Assembly: GCA_964390805.1 (NCBI GenBank)
Contig: CAYMKL010000026.1
Span: 1-62,192 of the forward strand
Direction: 5' to 3'
Length of the DNA: 62,192 nt
Origin: CAYMKL01 sp964390805
GTDB taxonomy: Bacteria > Chloroflexota > Anaerolineae > VGOG01
Positions within the stretch are counted from its first letter, which is position 1. Each line of letters opens with the position of its first letter. A program made the position numbers and the translations under genes. The notes beneath the pieces are model-generated. The model ran no database searches. It was given only the letters and a program-made list of their open reading frames with translations, and was not told the origin of the DNA. Positions 34,203 through 43,214 of the stretch are shown here, in pieces.

Positions 34203-35522
34203 ATGGAAGTGCGAAAAAGCACTGTGCCGCCCGCAGAAGCGATAGCCAGAAACACGTTGCTTGTGAAAGTCCGATCGCAGTTGACCTCGATTCCGCTGCT
34301 AGGCTGGCTTTTCGGGGCTCTCCTGGCAGTAGTGATCGAGCAAACGGTGGGCTACCCCTTGGCTCGAGCACTCGGCCTGTCCAATGTCCCCAGCCTGTTC
34401 GGCCTGCGGATCATGCTGACTAAGCCCGTGCTGATTCCCAGTGCGGTGGCTTACGTCCTCCTTGTCTACGCTCTGCCAACCTTGATCGTCGCCCGCTTGA
34501 GCGCTCCCCTGGCGAACAGAGTGGCCAAGCAGCTCCTCGACAGGTTTCCACTCTGGGTCTCGCTGATCATCCACCTGGGACTGTTCTACGCCACGATGCA
34601 CTTGTGGGGAAGCAACGCCTACCGAGTGCTCTTTCTTAAGTTCATCCTCATATCTATTATCCTCACCCTCAGCCTGAACCTGGTGAATGGCTATATGGGG
34701 GAGTTCTCCTGCTCTCACCCTGGGTTCATGGCACTGGGGGCTTACGGCGCCTCGGTCCTGACCGTCTTACTCTTCGTCAACGACGACGTCTTCGGGGCTC
34801 CGCTTCTCCCCCCGGCACTGGGGCCGTTCATATTTCCTCTCGCCTTGATCGTTGGCGGACTGGTGGCCGCCGTGGGAGCCCTGGCGGTGGCTATCCCCTC
34901 CTTCCGCACCAGGGGTGACTATCTGGCCATCATTTCCCTGTCGTTCATGTTCATCGTCAAGAGCGTGATCGAGAACCTGGAAATCATCGGCGGGCCTCGC
35001 GGCTTCATGAACCAGCCAAAGTGGGCCAATCTACCCACCGTGTTTGCATGGATGGCGATCTGCGTGTGGATGATCTACAACTTCACGCGCTCCACGATCG
35101 GGAAGGCAATGTGCGCCGTGCGCGATGACGAAACCGCTGCCAGCGCCATGACAGTCAACACCCGGCGCACGAAAATGGTGACCTTCCTCTTCGCCGCATT
35201 TTGGGCTGGCGTGGCGGGCGGGCTCTTCGCCCACGTGATCGGTTACATCAATCCCGGCACCTTTGGCGTGTACAAGCTCAGCGAGATCCTGGCGATGGTC
35301 TATCTGGGCGGGCTGAACTCAGTTGTCGGCTCCATCGCCGGCGCGCTGGGCCTCCAGGTGCTGATGGAGGTACTGCGTCCTTTGGAACTCTTGAAGTGGA
35401 TCGTGATTCCCGTGCTACTCATCGTGCTCATGATCAGGCGGCCAATAGGCATGTTCGCCTTCACGGAAGTCAAGATCGAGGACCTTTTGCAGCCCAGGCA
35501 AGCACCAGGGGAAGAGAGGTGA
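34203..35522 (+). CDS. Branched-chain-type ABC permease (LivM-like), system 1
   Basis: A 439-residue LivM-like permease, longer than average because of extra N-terminal helices (about residues 25-150). The core has LSLNLVNGYMGEFSCSHPGF, the RTRGDYLAIISL block and the coupling region AMCAVRDDETAASAMTVN. The ATG at 34203 is preferred over one at 34173 because of GAAGGAG just upstream. It is followed three bases later by the LivG-like ATPase. Confidence 0.9.
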   Translation: MEVRKSTVPPAEAIARNTLLVKVRSQLTSIPLLGWLFGALLAVVIEQTVGYPLARALGLSNVPSLFGLRIMLTKPVLIPSAVAYVLLVYALPTLIVARLSAPLANRVAKQLLDRFPLWVSLIIHLGLFYATMHLWGSNAYRVLFLKFILISIILTLSLNLVNGYMGEFSCSHPGFMALGAYGASVLTVLLFVNDDVFGAPLLPPALGPFIFPLALIVGGLVAAVGALAVAIPSFRTRGDYLAIISLSFMFIVKSVIENLEIIGGPRGFMNQPKWANLPTVFAWMAICVWMIYNFTRSTIGKAMCAVRDDETAASAMTVNTRRTKMVTFLFAAFWAGVAGGLFAHVIGYINPGTFGVYKLSEILAMVYLGGLNSVVGSIAGALGLQVLMEVLRPLELLKWIVIPVLLIVLMIRRPIGMFAFTEVKIEDLLQPRQAPGEER

Positions 35523-35525
35523 GAT

Positions 35526-36296
35526 ATGCCCCTACTTCAAGTTAAGAACATGACCCACTCCTTCGGCGGCTTGCGGGCCGTCCACAACTACGATCTGGGG
35601 ATTGAGCCAGGCCAGGTCAGAGGGCTGATTGGCCCCAACGGAGCGGGAAAGACCACCATCTTCAACCTCATCACAGGCATCTATCAGCCTACTGAGGGGG
35701 AAATCATCTTTAATGGCCAGAATCTGACGGGACTTCAGCCTTACCAGATCGCTGCCCAGGGCATCTGCCGGACATTCCAGACCCTTCGCCTGTGGAGGCA
35801 CATGACTGTCCTCGATCACGTCAAGCTGGCCCGCTATTCGAAGATCCACTATGGATTAATCGGTGCTTTCTTCGGCACAGCTCAGCGCCACAGGGAAGAA
35901 GCCCAGAGCGAAAAGATGGCCTATGACCTTCTGGAGATGGTGGGGATCAAACACGTCGCGGACCAGGTGGTGATCAACCTGCCCTACGGCGTCCAGAGAA
36001 GGGTAGAGATGGCCAGGGCGCTGGCTTCTGAACCCCAGCTCCTGTTCCTGGATGAGCCCACCGCAGGGATGAACCCAGAAGAGTTAGCTGAGATGATGGA
36101 CGTCTTTCGGCGGGTACGAGACGAGCTGGGGCTGGCCATTTTCCTCATCGAGCACAGGATGAAAGTGGTCATGGACCTCTGCGAGATTATTCAAACCCTG
36201 GACTTTGGCGAGGTCATCGCCGAGGGCACGCCGGAAGAAATCCGAAGCAATCCCAGGGTCATTGATGCCTATCTGGGCAAGGAGGGGATAGCCTGA
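35526..36296 (+). CDS. Branched-chain-type ABC ATPase (LivG-like), system 1
   Basis: A 256-residue ATPase. Walker A is GPNGAGKTT (36-44) and Walker B is LLFLDEPTAG; the signature loop reads LPYGVQRRVEMARAL, which departs from the usual LSxGxQ but is common in LivG. It carries the characteristic C-terminal LivG extension. It powers the LivH/LivM-like permease. The stop overlaps the next start (TGATG). Confidence 0.92.
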   Translation: MPLLQVKNMTHSFGGLRAVHNYDLGIEPGQVRGLIGPNGAGKTTIFNLITGIYQPTEGEIIFNGQNLTGLQPYQIAAQGICRTFQTLRLWRHMTVLDHVKLARYSKIHYGLIGAFFGTAQRHREEAQSEKMAYDLLEMVGIKHVADQVVINLPYGVQRRVEMARALASEPQLLFLDEPTAGMNPEELAEMMDVFRRVRDELGLAIFLIEHRMKVVMDLCEIIQTLDFGEVIAEGTPEEIRSNPRVIDAYLGKEGIA

Positions 36297-37009
36297 TGCT
36301 GCTATCAGTCGAGAATCTAAGGGTTTCCTATGGGGGGATCAGGGCCCTCCACGGCGTCAGCTTCCAGGTGGATGAAGGGGAGATTGTGTGCATCATCGGG
36401 GCCAACGGAGCGGGCAAGAGCACCACGCTGAGAGCGATCTCCCGTCTGGTCCCCGCCGAATCAGGAAGCAGAATGACCTACATGGGAAAAGACCTGTCCG
36501 GTTATCCTGCCGACAAGGTGGTCAGCGAGCTTGGCATCTCCCACGTCCCTGAGGGAAGACGCCTCTTCGGCAACCTGACGGTTATGGAGAACCTCAGGCT
36601 GGCCACCTTCGCGCGCAAGGATGGCCAAGCGATCAAGCAGGATTTTGAGATGGTGTTCTCCCTCTTCCCGCGCCTGGCAGAAAGGATGACCCAGAAGGCC
36701 GGCACCCTGAGCGGCGGCGAGCAGCAGATGCTGGCCGTTGGAAGGGCCCTCATGAGCGGAAGGAAAATGATGCTCTTGGACGAGCCCTCCATGGGGTTGG
36801 CCCCTGTGTTGATGATGAGCCTGTTCGATGCGCTAAAAGACATCAATCAGGAAGGAACAACCATCCTTCTCGTGGAGCAGAATGCCCGGATGGCACTCCA
36901 GTTCGCCCAGCGAGGCTACGTGCTGGAGACCGGAAACGTCGTGCTGGAGGGAAGCTCCGAGGAACTGGTCGAAAACCCCCAGGTAAAGCAGGCTTACCTG
37001 GGAGGATGA
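36296..37009 (+). CDS. Branched-chain-type ABC ATPase (LivF-like), system 1
   Basis: A 237-residue ATPase. Walker A GANGAGKST (35-43), signature LSGGEQQMLAVGRAL, Walker B MLLDEPSMGL. Ends LVENPQVKQAYLGG, the standard LivF ending. It completes importer 1. Directly behind its stop begins a broken dihydropyrimidinase sequence, suggesting the operon once continued into that gene. Confidence 0.92.
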   Translation: MLLSVENLRVSYGGIRALHGVSFQVDEGEIVCIIGANGAGKSTTLRAISRLVPAESGSRMTYMGKDLSGYPADKVVSELGISHVPEGRRLFGNLTVMENLRLATFARKDGQAIKQDFEMVFSLFPRLAERMTQKAGTLSGGEQQMLAVGRALMSGRKMMLLDEPSMGLAPVLMMSLFDALKDINQEGTTILLVEQNARMALQFAQRGYVLETGNVVLEGSSEELVENPQVKQAYLGG

Positions 37010-37017
37010 ACGCTTGG

Positions 37018-37529
37018 AATAAGTATGTCATGCCAGGCGGCGTTGACGCCCACGTTCACCTGCAGATGACCATCGGCGACGGCTCGGCTGAGCTCGCCGA
37101 AGCCATCACCTCCAGCGATGACTTCACCACAGGCACCATCGCTGCCGCCTGCGGAGGCACCACCACGGTCATAGACTTCATTAAGACCCCAAGCCCGGCC
37201 AGAGCCTGCACCAGGCGGTGGCCGACCGGCGCTCGCAGGCCGACGGGCGCACAGCCATTGACTACGGCTTGCACCTGACGGCCACCAATGCCCTCCCCAA
37301 AACGCTGGCTGAACTAAAAGAGTTGGCCACTGCTGGCTACACCAGCCTCAAGCTCTACACCACCTACCCGGCCCTGATGGTGAATGATGACCAGATGCTA
37401 AACCTCATGGCCGTCGCCGCCACTTACGGCGTCCTCCCCATCGTACACACCGAAAACCACTGGGCTATCGAGTATCTCAACAACCAGAATCTGTCCCATC
37501 ACCTGGCAAAGATGTTTCAGCGCAAATAG
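37018..37529 (+). pseudogene. Broken 5' portion of a dihydropyrimidinase gene
   Basis: From 37021 to 37480 the DNA is nearly identical to 51357-51790 inside the intact hydA. Differences visible are a 24-base insertion after GGCGAC (encoding GSAELAEA, like the R1 repeat), a two-base insertion after GACTTCATT that shifts the frame, and about ten substitutions. The metal motif DAHVHL is intact, but the frame is lost at the shift and the rest of the gene (about 265 residues) is absent. The first 60 codons of hydA are also missing; the fragment begins right at the livF stop. Confidence 0.9.
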
Positions 37530-37538
37530 GAGGTGCAT

Positions 37539-37587
37539 TTGACAAGTTCTCGTTAGTGTAGTATGATATATCATGTATACAGTATAC
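37539..37587 (+). promoter_or_regulatory. Promoter with overlapping palindromic operators for the GntR gene
   Basis: TTGACA (37539-37544), 17 bases, TATGAT (37562-37567). Overlapping the -10 is the perfect palindrome ATGATATATCAT (37563-37574), directly followed by GTATACAGTATAC (37575-37587), an inverted repeat of the size FCD-type GntR regulators bind. A regulator bound there would block RNA polymerase, so autorepression is likely. Confidence 0.75.
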
Positions 37588-37629
37588 GAAATCGAGAACA
37601 CAGATGGCTACTACTCGAAGGAATTCGCT

Positions 37630-38292
37630 GTGAAAAAGCTGGAAATTGACACCGCAAGCGCCCCTCAAACTCTAGAGATATTTGTTGCTGATAAACTGCG
37701 CGAAGCCATTTTGCAGGGCAATCTCAAGCCAGGTGAAAGACTTGATGAGAATGCAATTGCCGATCTCCTAAATGTCAGTCGCACTCCCGTTCGGGCCGGA
37801 CTGCGGATCGTCGCTTCCGAAGGCCTGATTGAGCTATATCCACACCGTGGTGCTATCGTTGCCCAGCTCTCACCCGAGGAGATTGAGGAAACCTACTTCA
37901 TTCGGGGTATTCTCGAAGGCATAGCAGCCCGTTTGGGGGCGGCAAATATGGATGCGGATCATATTGCCACTTTGAGGGGTATTCTCGATCAACTGAACTC
38001 AGCGACCGATCCTGACGAGTGGCTGGATCTCAACGGACGCTTACACAACTTCATTTACCAACTGGCTAGTCGGCCTCGTTTGCTTTCCATAATTGGGCGC
38101 CTCCGTGATACTACCCGCCCGTATGGCTATCAGTATATTGGTTCTGTGAAACATATAGAGAGGGTGCGGTCAGACCATGAGCGCCTTTTCGACGCCTGCA
38201 CAGCTCGTGATGGGCAGCTTGCCCAAGAGGTGATGCAAGCACACTTAATGGCTGTATGTGAGGGTGTGCTGGCATCCATGGAATCAACATAG
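37630..38292 (+). CDS. GntR-family regulator, FCD/FadR subfamily
   Basis: A 220-residue regulator. The winged helix near the N-terminus includes LREAILQGNLKPGERLDENA and LLNVSRTPVRAGLRIV, the classic GntR pattern; the C-terminal domain is the all-helical FCD type with RLHNFIYQLA and a late SDHERLFDAC that carries metal-binding His residues. An ATG exists at 37573, but it lies in the promoter/operator itself; GTG at 37630 with GAAGGA upstream is the better start. It lies immediately upstream of the second Liv operon and probably controls it in response to the imported compound. Confidence 0.85.
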   Translation: MKKLEIDTASAPQTLEIFVADKLREAILQGNLKPGERLDENAIADLLNVSRTPVRAGLRIVASEGLIELYPHRGAIVAQLSPEEIEETYFIRGILEGIAARLGAANMDADHIATLRGILDQLNSATDPDEWLDLNGRLHNFIYQLASRPRLLSIIGRLRDTTRPYGYQYIGSVKHIERVRSDHERLFDACTARDGQLAQEVMQAHLMAVCEGVLASMEST

Positions 38293-38523
38293 AATTCGCG
38301 GTGATACCGCCAGCAAGAATTTCTACAGGCTTTTGAAAGACCTGCTATTACGAACCAGACACTGAAGAGGCATATACAGTCATATTCGTCCGTCGCTTGA
38401 TCTCTAGGGGGAAAGGAGGAGTAGACAATGAAATGAAGCCTCACGAGTAGCGCCAAGGATCACGGATCTAGGCTAGCAGACAGGTCAGTATCGTCAATTC
38501 AGATCAAAAGGAAGGAGAGAAAA

Positions 38524-39828
38524 ATGAAGAAGTTCAGATTTCTAGTGTGTGTTCTTCTTGTCGTGGTGAGCGGACTTGCACTAACCGCTTGCGCATCCGA
38601 GAAGGTGGTCGAAACGGTGGTCGTCACCAAGGTCGTTGAGGCAACCCCGGTACCCGAGAGCGAAACTTGGAAAGATTGGGAGGCAATAAAGATCGGTGTT
38701 CCAGCGCGGTTTAGTGGCGTCAGAGCGCCGATCGGACTCGATACGGTGGCCGCTATCAACCTGGCGCTTGAGGAGGTCAACGCAGAGGGCGGCGTGCTAG
38801 GGAAGCCTGTCGAGGCGGTCTATACGGATCTAAAGGAAAGCACCTCGGAAGACTGCACACTTGCAGCAGATGTGATGCACAGGTCCGGCGTTGTGGCGAA
38901 CTTTCCAGGCAGTTTCCCCGGAACCGCGTGTGTACACGCGTTTGGGAAGTATGACGAACCGCTCTGGCACGTCTCCGCCAGTTCGGACTCGGTCGCAGCA
39001 GTCAGGGATGGCATGCCAGAGTATCGAAACATCTTCCAGATGTGCGCCAGCGAGTTTGTCTACGGGAGGAACGCTTACAACGTCCTGGTGAATACGCTGC
39101 CCTACGATTATCCGAACAAGAAGGCGGCCCTGCTGGGTGGAGACATAACCTACGACATCTACATCCAGCGGGACTTCAGGGAGGCAGCTGAGGCAGGTGG
39201 ATGGGAGATCGTTCTCGATGACACTTACTCGTATGGCAACACTGAATTCGGGGCTCAGCTCTCGGTGATTCGGGCAGAAGAGCCCGCCATCGTCTTCGGC
39301 TGCATCACGTCCGTTGATTCCTCGGTGGCTTTCATGAACCAGTTCCTAGAGAATCCTACCAACTCGATCATCTACATCCAGTGGTCACCCAACTCTCCGG
39401 AGTTCATCAACTTACTGGGCGACAAGGCTAACGGCGTGATATGGTCCACCCTGCTTGGTGGCCTGCCGACCCCGGAGAACGAGGCCTACGCCGTGGAATT
39501 CGAGAAAAGACAGGCCAGGAGGCCAGGCGCTACCTTCCCGTACTTCATGGACGATAATCTGCGAATGTGGAAGGAGGCTGCGGAAACCTGCGGCAGTCCC
39601 GTGGATTACGAGTGCATCTACGAGTGGTTTGAGACCCTGGACGACCACCCGTTCAGCGGGCGTTCTGGCACCTACGGCTTTGACGCCGAACTGCGTGAGG
39701 GTCGCGCAGGAACCGAGTGGCTTCCTATCCAGATGACCCAGATACAAGACCAGAAAAACGTGATCCTGTACCTGGGCGCGGCACCGCAAGAGGGTGTGGA
39801 GTTCATCGTCCCACCGTGGATCAAATAG
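38524..39828 (+). CDS. LivK-like substrate-binding lipoprotein, system 2
   Basis: A 434-residue LivK-family binding protein. Signal peptide and lipobox ALTAC (Cys23), followed by a Val/Thr-rich spacer (EKVVETVVVTKVVEATPVPE) characteristic of Chloroflexota lipoproteins. The mature domain starts IKIGVPARFSGVRAPIGLDT and has VHAFGKYDEPLWHVSASSDS, closer to amide/urea-binding members than to leucine-binding ones, but the ligand is open. AAGGAGAG ribosome-binding site. It is the first structural gene of the GntR-linked operon. Confidence 0.88.
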   Translation: MKKFRFLVCVLLVVVSGLALTACASEKVVETVVVTKVVEATPVPESETWKDWEAIKIGVPARFSGVRAPIGLDTVAAINLALEEVNAEGGVLGKPVEAVYTDLKESTSEDCTLAADVMHRSGVVANFPGSFPGTACVHAFGKYDEPLWHVSASSDSVAAVRDGMPEYRNIFQMCASEFVYGRNAYNVLVNTLPYDYPNKKAALLGGDITYDIYIQRDFREAAEAGGWEIVLDDTYSYGNTEFGAQLSVIRAEEPAIVFGCITSVDSSVAFMNQFLENPTNSIIYIQWSPNSPEFINLLGDKANGVIWSTLLGGLPTPENEAYAVEFEKRQARRPGATFPYFMDDNLRMWKEAAETCGSPVDYECIYEWFETLDDHPFSGRSGTYGFDAELREGRAGTEWLPIQMTQIQDQKNVILYLGAAPQEGVEFIVPPWIK

Positions 39829-39903
39829 CAAAAGAGCAACCACGGAAGGCGTTCGGGAGGTGGGAGCGTGCTCCCATCTCCCGACGTGCGCAAGCGAGGA
39901 CCA

Positions 39904-40623
39904 ATGGCAACCATTCTCGAAGCGCGGCACCTCACCAAGCGCTTTGGTGAATTGGCCGCAGTAAACGACCTGAGTTTCGAAGTCGAAGAGGGAGAGATCT
40001 TTGGTATCGCCGGCCCGAACGGGGCGGGGAAGACCACCCTTTTCAACGTCATTTCCGGCGTGTACTCAGGTTCAGGCGAGATCATTTTCGATGGCCAACA
40101 CCTCAATCGGTTGCGGCCCTATCAGGTTTGCCGCAAGGGGTTGGCAAGAACCTTTCAGATTCCCACCGTTTTTTCCACCCTCACTGTGTACCAAAATGTA
40201 AGGATTGGCGCACATTTTGGCAACAGGAGCAAGCATAAGGAGAAAGTCATCGAACAGGTGCTGGACTTCGTGGGCCTGAAAGAGAAAGAAGGAGCAAAAG
40301 CAGAGGCCTTGCGCCTCTTTGACAAGAAGCTGCTGATGGTGGCGGCAGCGCTGGCGACGGGGCCCCGTCTCCTCATGCTGGACGAACCCGTCGGTGGTCT
40401 GAGTCCGTCCGAGATCGAACAAAGTGTTGCTCTGTTCAGGCGGATCAACGAGGAACTTGGGATCACGCTGATAGTGATCGAGCACTTGATGAAGGTGCTG
40501 ATGGGGATCTCCCAACGCATGATGATCATTCACAACGGGCAGAAGATCAGCACTGGCACCCCAGAGGCGGTAGCGAACGACGAGCAGGTCATAGAAGTCT
40601 ACCTGGGGGCAGAATATGCTTGA
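39904..40623 (+). CDS. LivG-like ATPase, system 2
   Basis: A 239-residue ABC ATPase. Walker A GPNGAGKTT (37-45), Walker B LLMLDEPVGGL, and a degenerate signature region FDKKLLMVAAALATG, where the usual LSxGxQ is not recognisable. This variant occurs in some LivG-type proteins. The start at 39904 is chosen by homology; an in-frame ATG at 39868 would add a tail of poor quality. It overlaps the LivF-like gene by eight bases. Confidence 0.88.
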   Translation: MATILEARHLTKRFGELAAVNDLSFEVEEGEIFGIAGPNGAGKTTLFNVISGVYSGSGEIIFDGQHLNRLRPYQVCRKGLARTFQIPTVFSTLTVYQNVRIGAHFGNRSKHKEKVIEQVLDFVGLKEKEGAKAEALRLFDKKLLMVAAALATGPRLLMLDEPVGGLSPSEIEQSVALFRRINEELGITLIVIEHLMKVLMGISQRMMIIHNGQKISTGTPEAVANDEQVIEVYLGAEYA

Positions 40624-41320
40624 GGTGAGCGAACTCAACTTCTCCTACGGCGAGGTTCAGGTCCTAAGAGATGTTTCCCTCACGGTGAAGCAAGGTGAGA
40701 TCGTCGCACTCTTCGGGCCAAACGGCCACGGGAAAAGCACGCTGCTGAAAGTGATTTGTGGGTTGCTTAGACCTTCTTCGGGCTCCATCGTGCACGACGG
40801 AGATCCCATCGACGGCATGCCCATTCAAGAGATCGTGGGCAGGGGAATGATCTACATCCCCGAGGACCGGAACCTCTTCCCAGAGATGACGGTGGAGGAG
40901 AACATCAAGATGGGCGCGTACTCTCGAAATGCGAGAGCCAAAGAGGAGGAGAATCGGGAATATGTTCTCCGGCTGTTTCCGAAGCTGAAGGTCTTGCGCA
41001 ACCAACGCGCATCTTCGCTGAGTGGAGGAGAGGCACGCATGTTGGCCATCGGCCGGGGGTTGATGTCAAATCCGCGCTTCCTGTTGATCGATGAGCCCTC
41101 CTTCGGGCTGGCGCCCAACTTGAGGATTGATGTCTTTGAGGCCATCACCAAGATCAGAGAACAGGGCACCAGTATTCTGTTGGTTGAGCAGAGCACGGCC
41201 ATTGCTTCCAAGTACGCGGACCGAGTCTACGTGCTGGAAGATGGGCGAATTGTATTTGAGGGCAGCAGGGATCAAGCACTGAGCAACGAACGTATTCGCG
41301 AGGTGTTCTTAGGCATCTAG
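40616..41320 (+). CDS. LivF-like ATPase, system 2
   Basis: A 234-residue ABC ATPase. Walker A GPNGHGKST (34-42; His replaces the usual Ala), signature LSGGEARMLAIGRGL, Walker B LLIDEPSFGL. Length and ending are those of LivF. It is translationally coupled to the LivG-like gene and followed by the two permease genes, an order (K-G-F-H-M) different from system 1, so the two importers are not a recent tandem duplication. Confidence 0.9.
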   Translation: MLEVSELNFSYGEVQVLRDVSLTVKQGEIVALFGPNGHGKSTLLKVICGLLRPSSGSIVHDGDPIDGMPIQEIVGRGMIYIPEDRNLFPEMTVEENIKMGAYSRNARAKEEENREYVLRLFPKLKVLRNQRASSLSGGEARMLAIGRGLMSNPRFLLIDEPSFGLAPNLRIDVFEAITKIREQGTSILLVEQSTAIASKYADRVYVLEDGRIVFEGSRDQALSNERIREVFLGI

Positions 41321-41340
41321 ACCGAGCAGGAGTGCAAGGT

Positions 41341-42207
41341 ATGAGCCTGGAGACGTTTGTCCACCTAATGCTTGCAGGGATCACACTCGGTGCAATCTAC
41401 ATGGTCATGGCCATGGGGATGAACCTGGTTTTCGGTGTAACGAAGATATTCAACTACGCTCAGGGTTCGTTCTACACTTGGGGAGGCTACGTAGCCTGGT
41501 ACCTGTCGGCCGGTAAGCTGGGGCTGAACCGCTGGGTAGCCCTTCCGATCGCTATCATGGGGATGTTCCTGTTCGGCATGGTGTTCGAGAAAGTGATTGT
41601 GTCGTCACTGCGCCGTCGTCCTGGATGGGGTTTCACCGTGATCATCGTCACCCTCGGCTCCGCCCTGCTACTAGACAACTTGACACTCATTGCCTTCGGC
41701 CCTTTGAGCAAGACACTACCTCCCTTGATGGAAGGTAGTGTGAGCTTCGGCGCCTTTTCTGTTAGCAGGCACAATATTATCCTGCTGATGCTGGCCATAT
41801 GCATCTTGGTTGCTCTCAATCTCTTCATGGGCAGAACCAGACTGGGCATGGCATTGCGAGCAGTTGCCCAGGATGAGGTAGGGGCGAGAATCGTTGGTGT
41901 TCCCGTGAACACCGCGTACAGCGTGAGCTTTGGGATCGCCGCCGCTCTAGCGGCGATAGCAGCGATCCTGCTGGCACCAAGAACGTTGATCTACCCGCTG
42001 GTGGGATGGACCATGTTCCTGAAGACGGCTGGCGTGATGGTATTGGGCGGGCTTGGCAGCTTCAAGGGCAACATCGTTGCTGCCTTTGTGTTGGCCATCG
42101 TGGAGCTCTTCGTGAGCTACTTCGTTGGGGGCATGTGGGCCTTGCCCTTCTTTCTCGTGTCGTTGGTGGTCGTCTTGATCTTCAGGCCAAGAGGACTATT
42201 CGGATGA
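41341..42207 (+). CDS. LivH-like permease, system 2
   Basis: A 288-residue permease with about eight helices; LMLAGITLGAIYMVMAMGMN opens the family pattern, the coupling loop is GMALRAVAQDEVGARIVGVP, and it ends FRPRGLFG. The start at 41341 is chosen by homology; an upstream ATG at 41332 is equally possible. Its TGA overlaps the ATG of the LivM-like gene (ATGA). Confidence 0.9.
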   Translation: MSLETFVHLMLAGITLGAIYMVMAMGMNLVFGVTKIFNYAQGSFYTWGGYVAWYLSAGKLGLNRWVALPIAIMGMFLFGMVFEKVIVSSLRRRPGWGFTVIIVTLGSALLLDNLTLIAFGPLSKTLPPLMEGSVSFGAFSVSRHNIILLMLAICILVALNLFMGRTRLGMALRAVAQDEVGARIVGVPVNTAYSVSFGIAAALAAIAAILLAPRTLIYPLVGWTMFLKTAGVMVLGGLGSFKGNIVAAFVLAIVELFVSYFVGGMWALPFFLVSLVVVLIFRPRGLFG

Positions 42208-43214
42208 AGGCAGAAATGCTAAGGAAGAGGTCTCTAGCCCTCGGTGCACTTCTGGTTCTGGCCGTCCTGCCAGCGTTTTTCCACCAGGACTCCTACATTA
42301 TGAGTGTGTTGACCCTGTGCCTTGTCTGGGGCGTCGTAGCACAGTCTTGGGATCTCGTGACCGGCTATGCCGGGATATTCGCTTTTGGGCAAATGAGTTT
42401 CTTCATCGTGGGGGGCTATACCTCGGGACTTCTTTCGGTCTACCTGGGTGTATCACCCTGGCTTGGCCTGCTCATAGGCGGAATTGCGGCCACCCTGATC
42501 GGCGTCTTGATCGGCCTTCCCTGTCTCAGATTGCAGGGAATGTACATGGGCATTGTTAGCTTCTCTGTCCAGTTTATCTTGCCAAGCATCATTGTCTGGG
42601 CCGGGCCGGGTCGTTTTGAGAATTTCCATACCGGTGGGACATTTGGCCTACAGCGAATACCACCGCTCGAACTCTCCGGCCTCAAGTTTACCCAATTCCA
42701 GTTGGTGCCGTCATACTATCTAGCGCTCGTGCTGTTCGTCTTCTTCATGGGTGCGATCTACTGGGTCATTCGTTCACCCATAGGCCTGGCGTTTGTCGCA
42801 CTGCGCGATGCCGGGGTTATGGCCAAGAGTCTGGGAGTAGACGATTACAAGTACAAGGTTCTGGTATTTGTCATCTCTGCCTTCATCGGCGGCGTCATGG
42901 GTGCCTTTCGCGCACACTATTATGGGATGATGTCCCCTGCGCTAGTGGCTCTCGACGCATTCCTGCTTGTCATTATGATGATCCTGGTCGGAGGCCTCGG
43001 AGTGTACCCCGGAGCAGCAGTTGGGGCCTTCGCTATCAGGATCTTCAACGAGATTTCTCGAAGCGCTCTGCTGTGGCGCTACGTTCTTCTTGGAGCAATG
43101 GTCATCATCACGATGTTCTTCCTTCCGAAAGGTATCATGGGACTACCAGAACTGCTTGGTCGCATGTTCCATCGCGTTATGAAGCTATCTCAAAAGGAGC
43201 TCTCCAGTGATTGA
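42204..43214 (+). CDS. LivM-like permease, system 2
   Basis: A 336-residue permease with SWDLVTGYAGIFAFGQMSFF and the coupling region GLAFVALRDAGVMAKSLGVD, typical of LivM. The start overlaps the LivH-like stop. It ends inside the first codons of the M20 peptidase gene (eight-base overlap), which ties transport to the following enzyme translationally. Confidence 0.9.
   Translation: MKAEMLRKRSLALGALLVLAVLPAFFHQDSYIMSVLTLCLVWGVVAQSWDLVTGYAGIFAFGQMSFFIVGGYTSGLLSVYLGVSPWLGLLIGGIAATLIGVLIGLPCLRLQGMYMGIVSFSVQFILPSIIVWAGPGRFENFHTGGTFGLQRIPPLELSGLKFTQFQLVPSYYLALVLFVFFMGAIYWVIRSPIGLAFVALRDAGVMAKSLGVDDYKYKVLVFVISAFIGGVMGAFRAHYYGMMSPALVALDAFLLVIMMILVGGLGVYPGAAVGAFAIRIFNEISRSALLWRYVLLGAMVIITMFFLPKGIMGLPELLGRMFHRVMKLSQKELSSD

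Noticed and set aside
36989..37120. A new short enzyme gene starting at 37006 after livF
   Set aside because: The sequence is a near-copy of hydA codons with a frameshift and missing ends, so it is a pseudogene.
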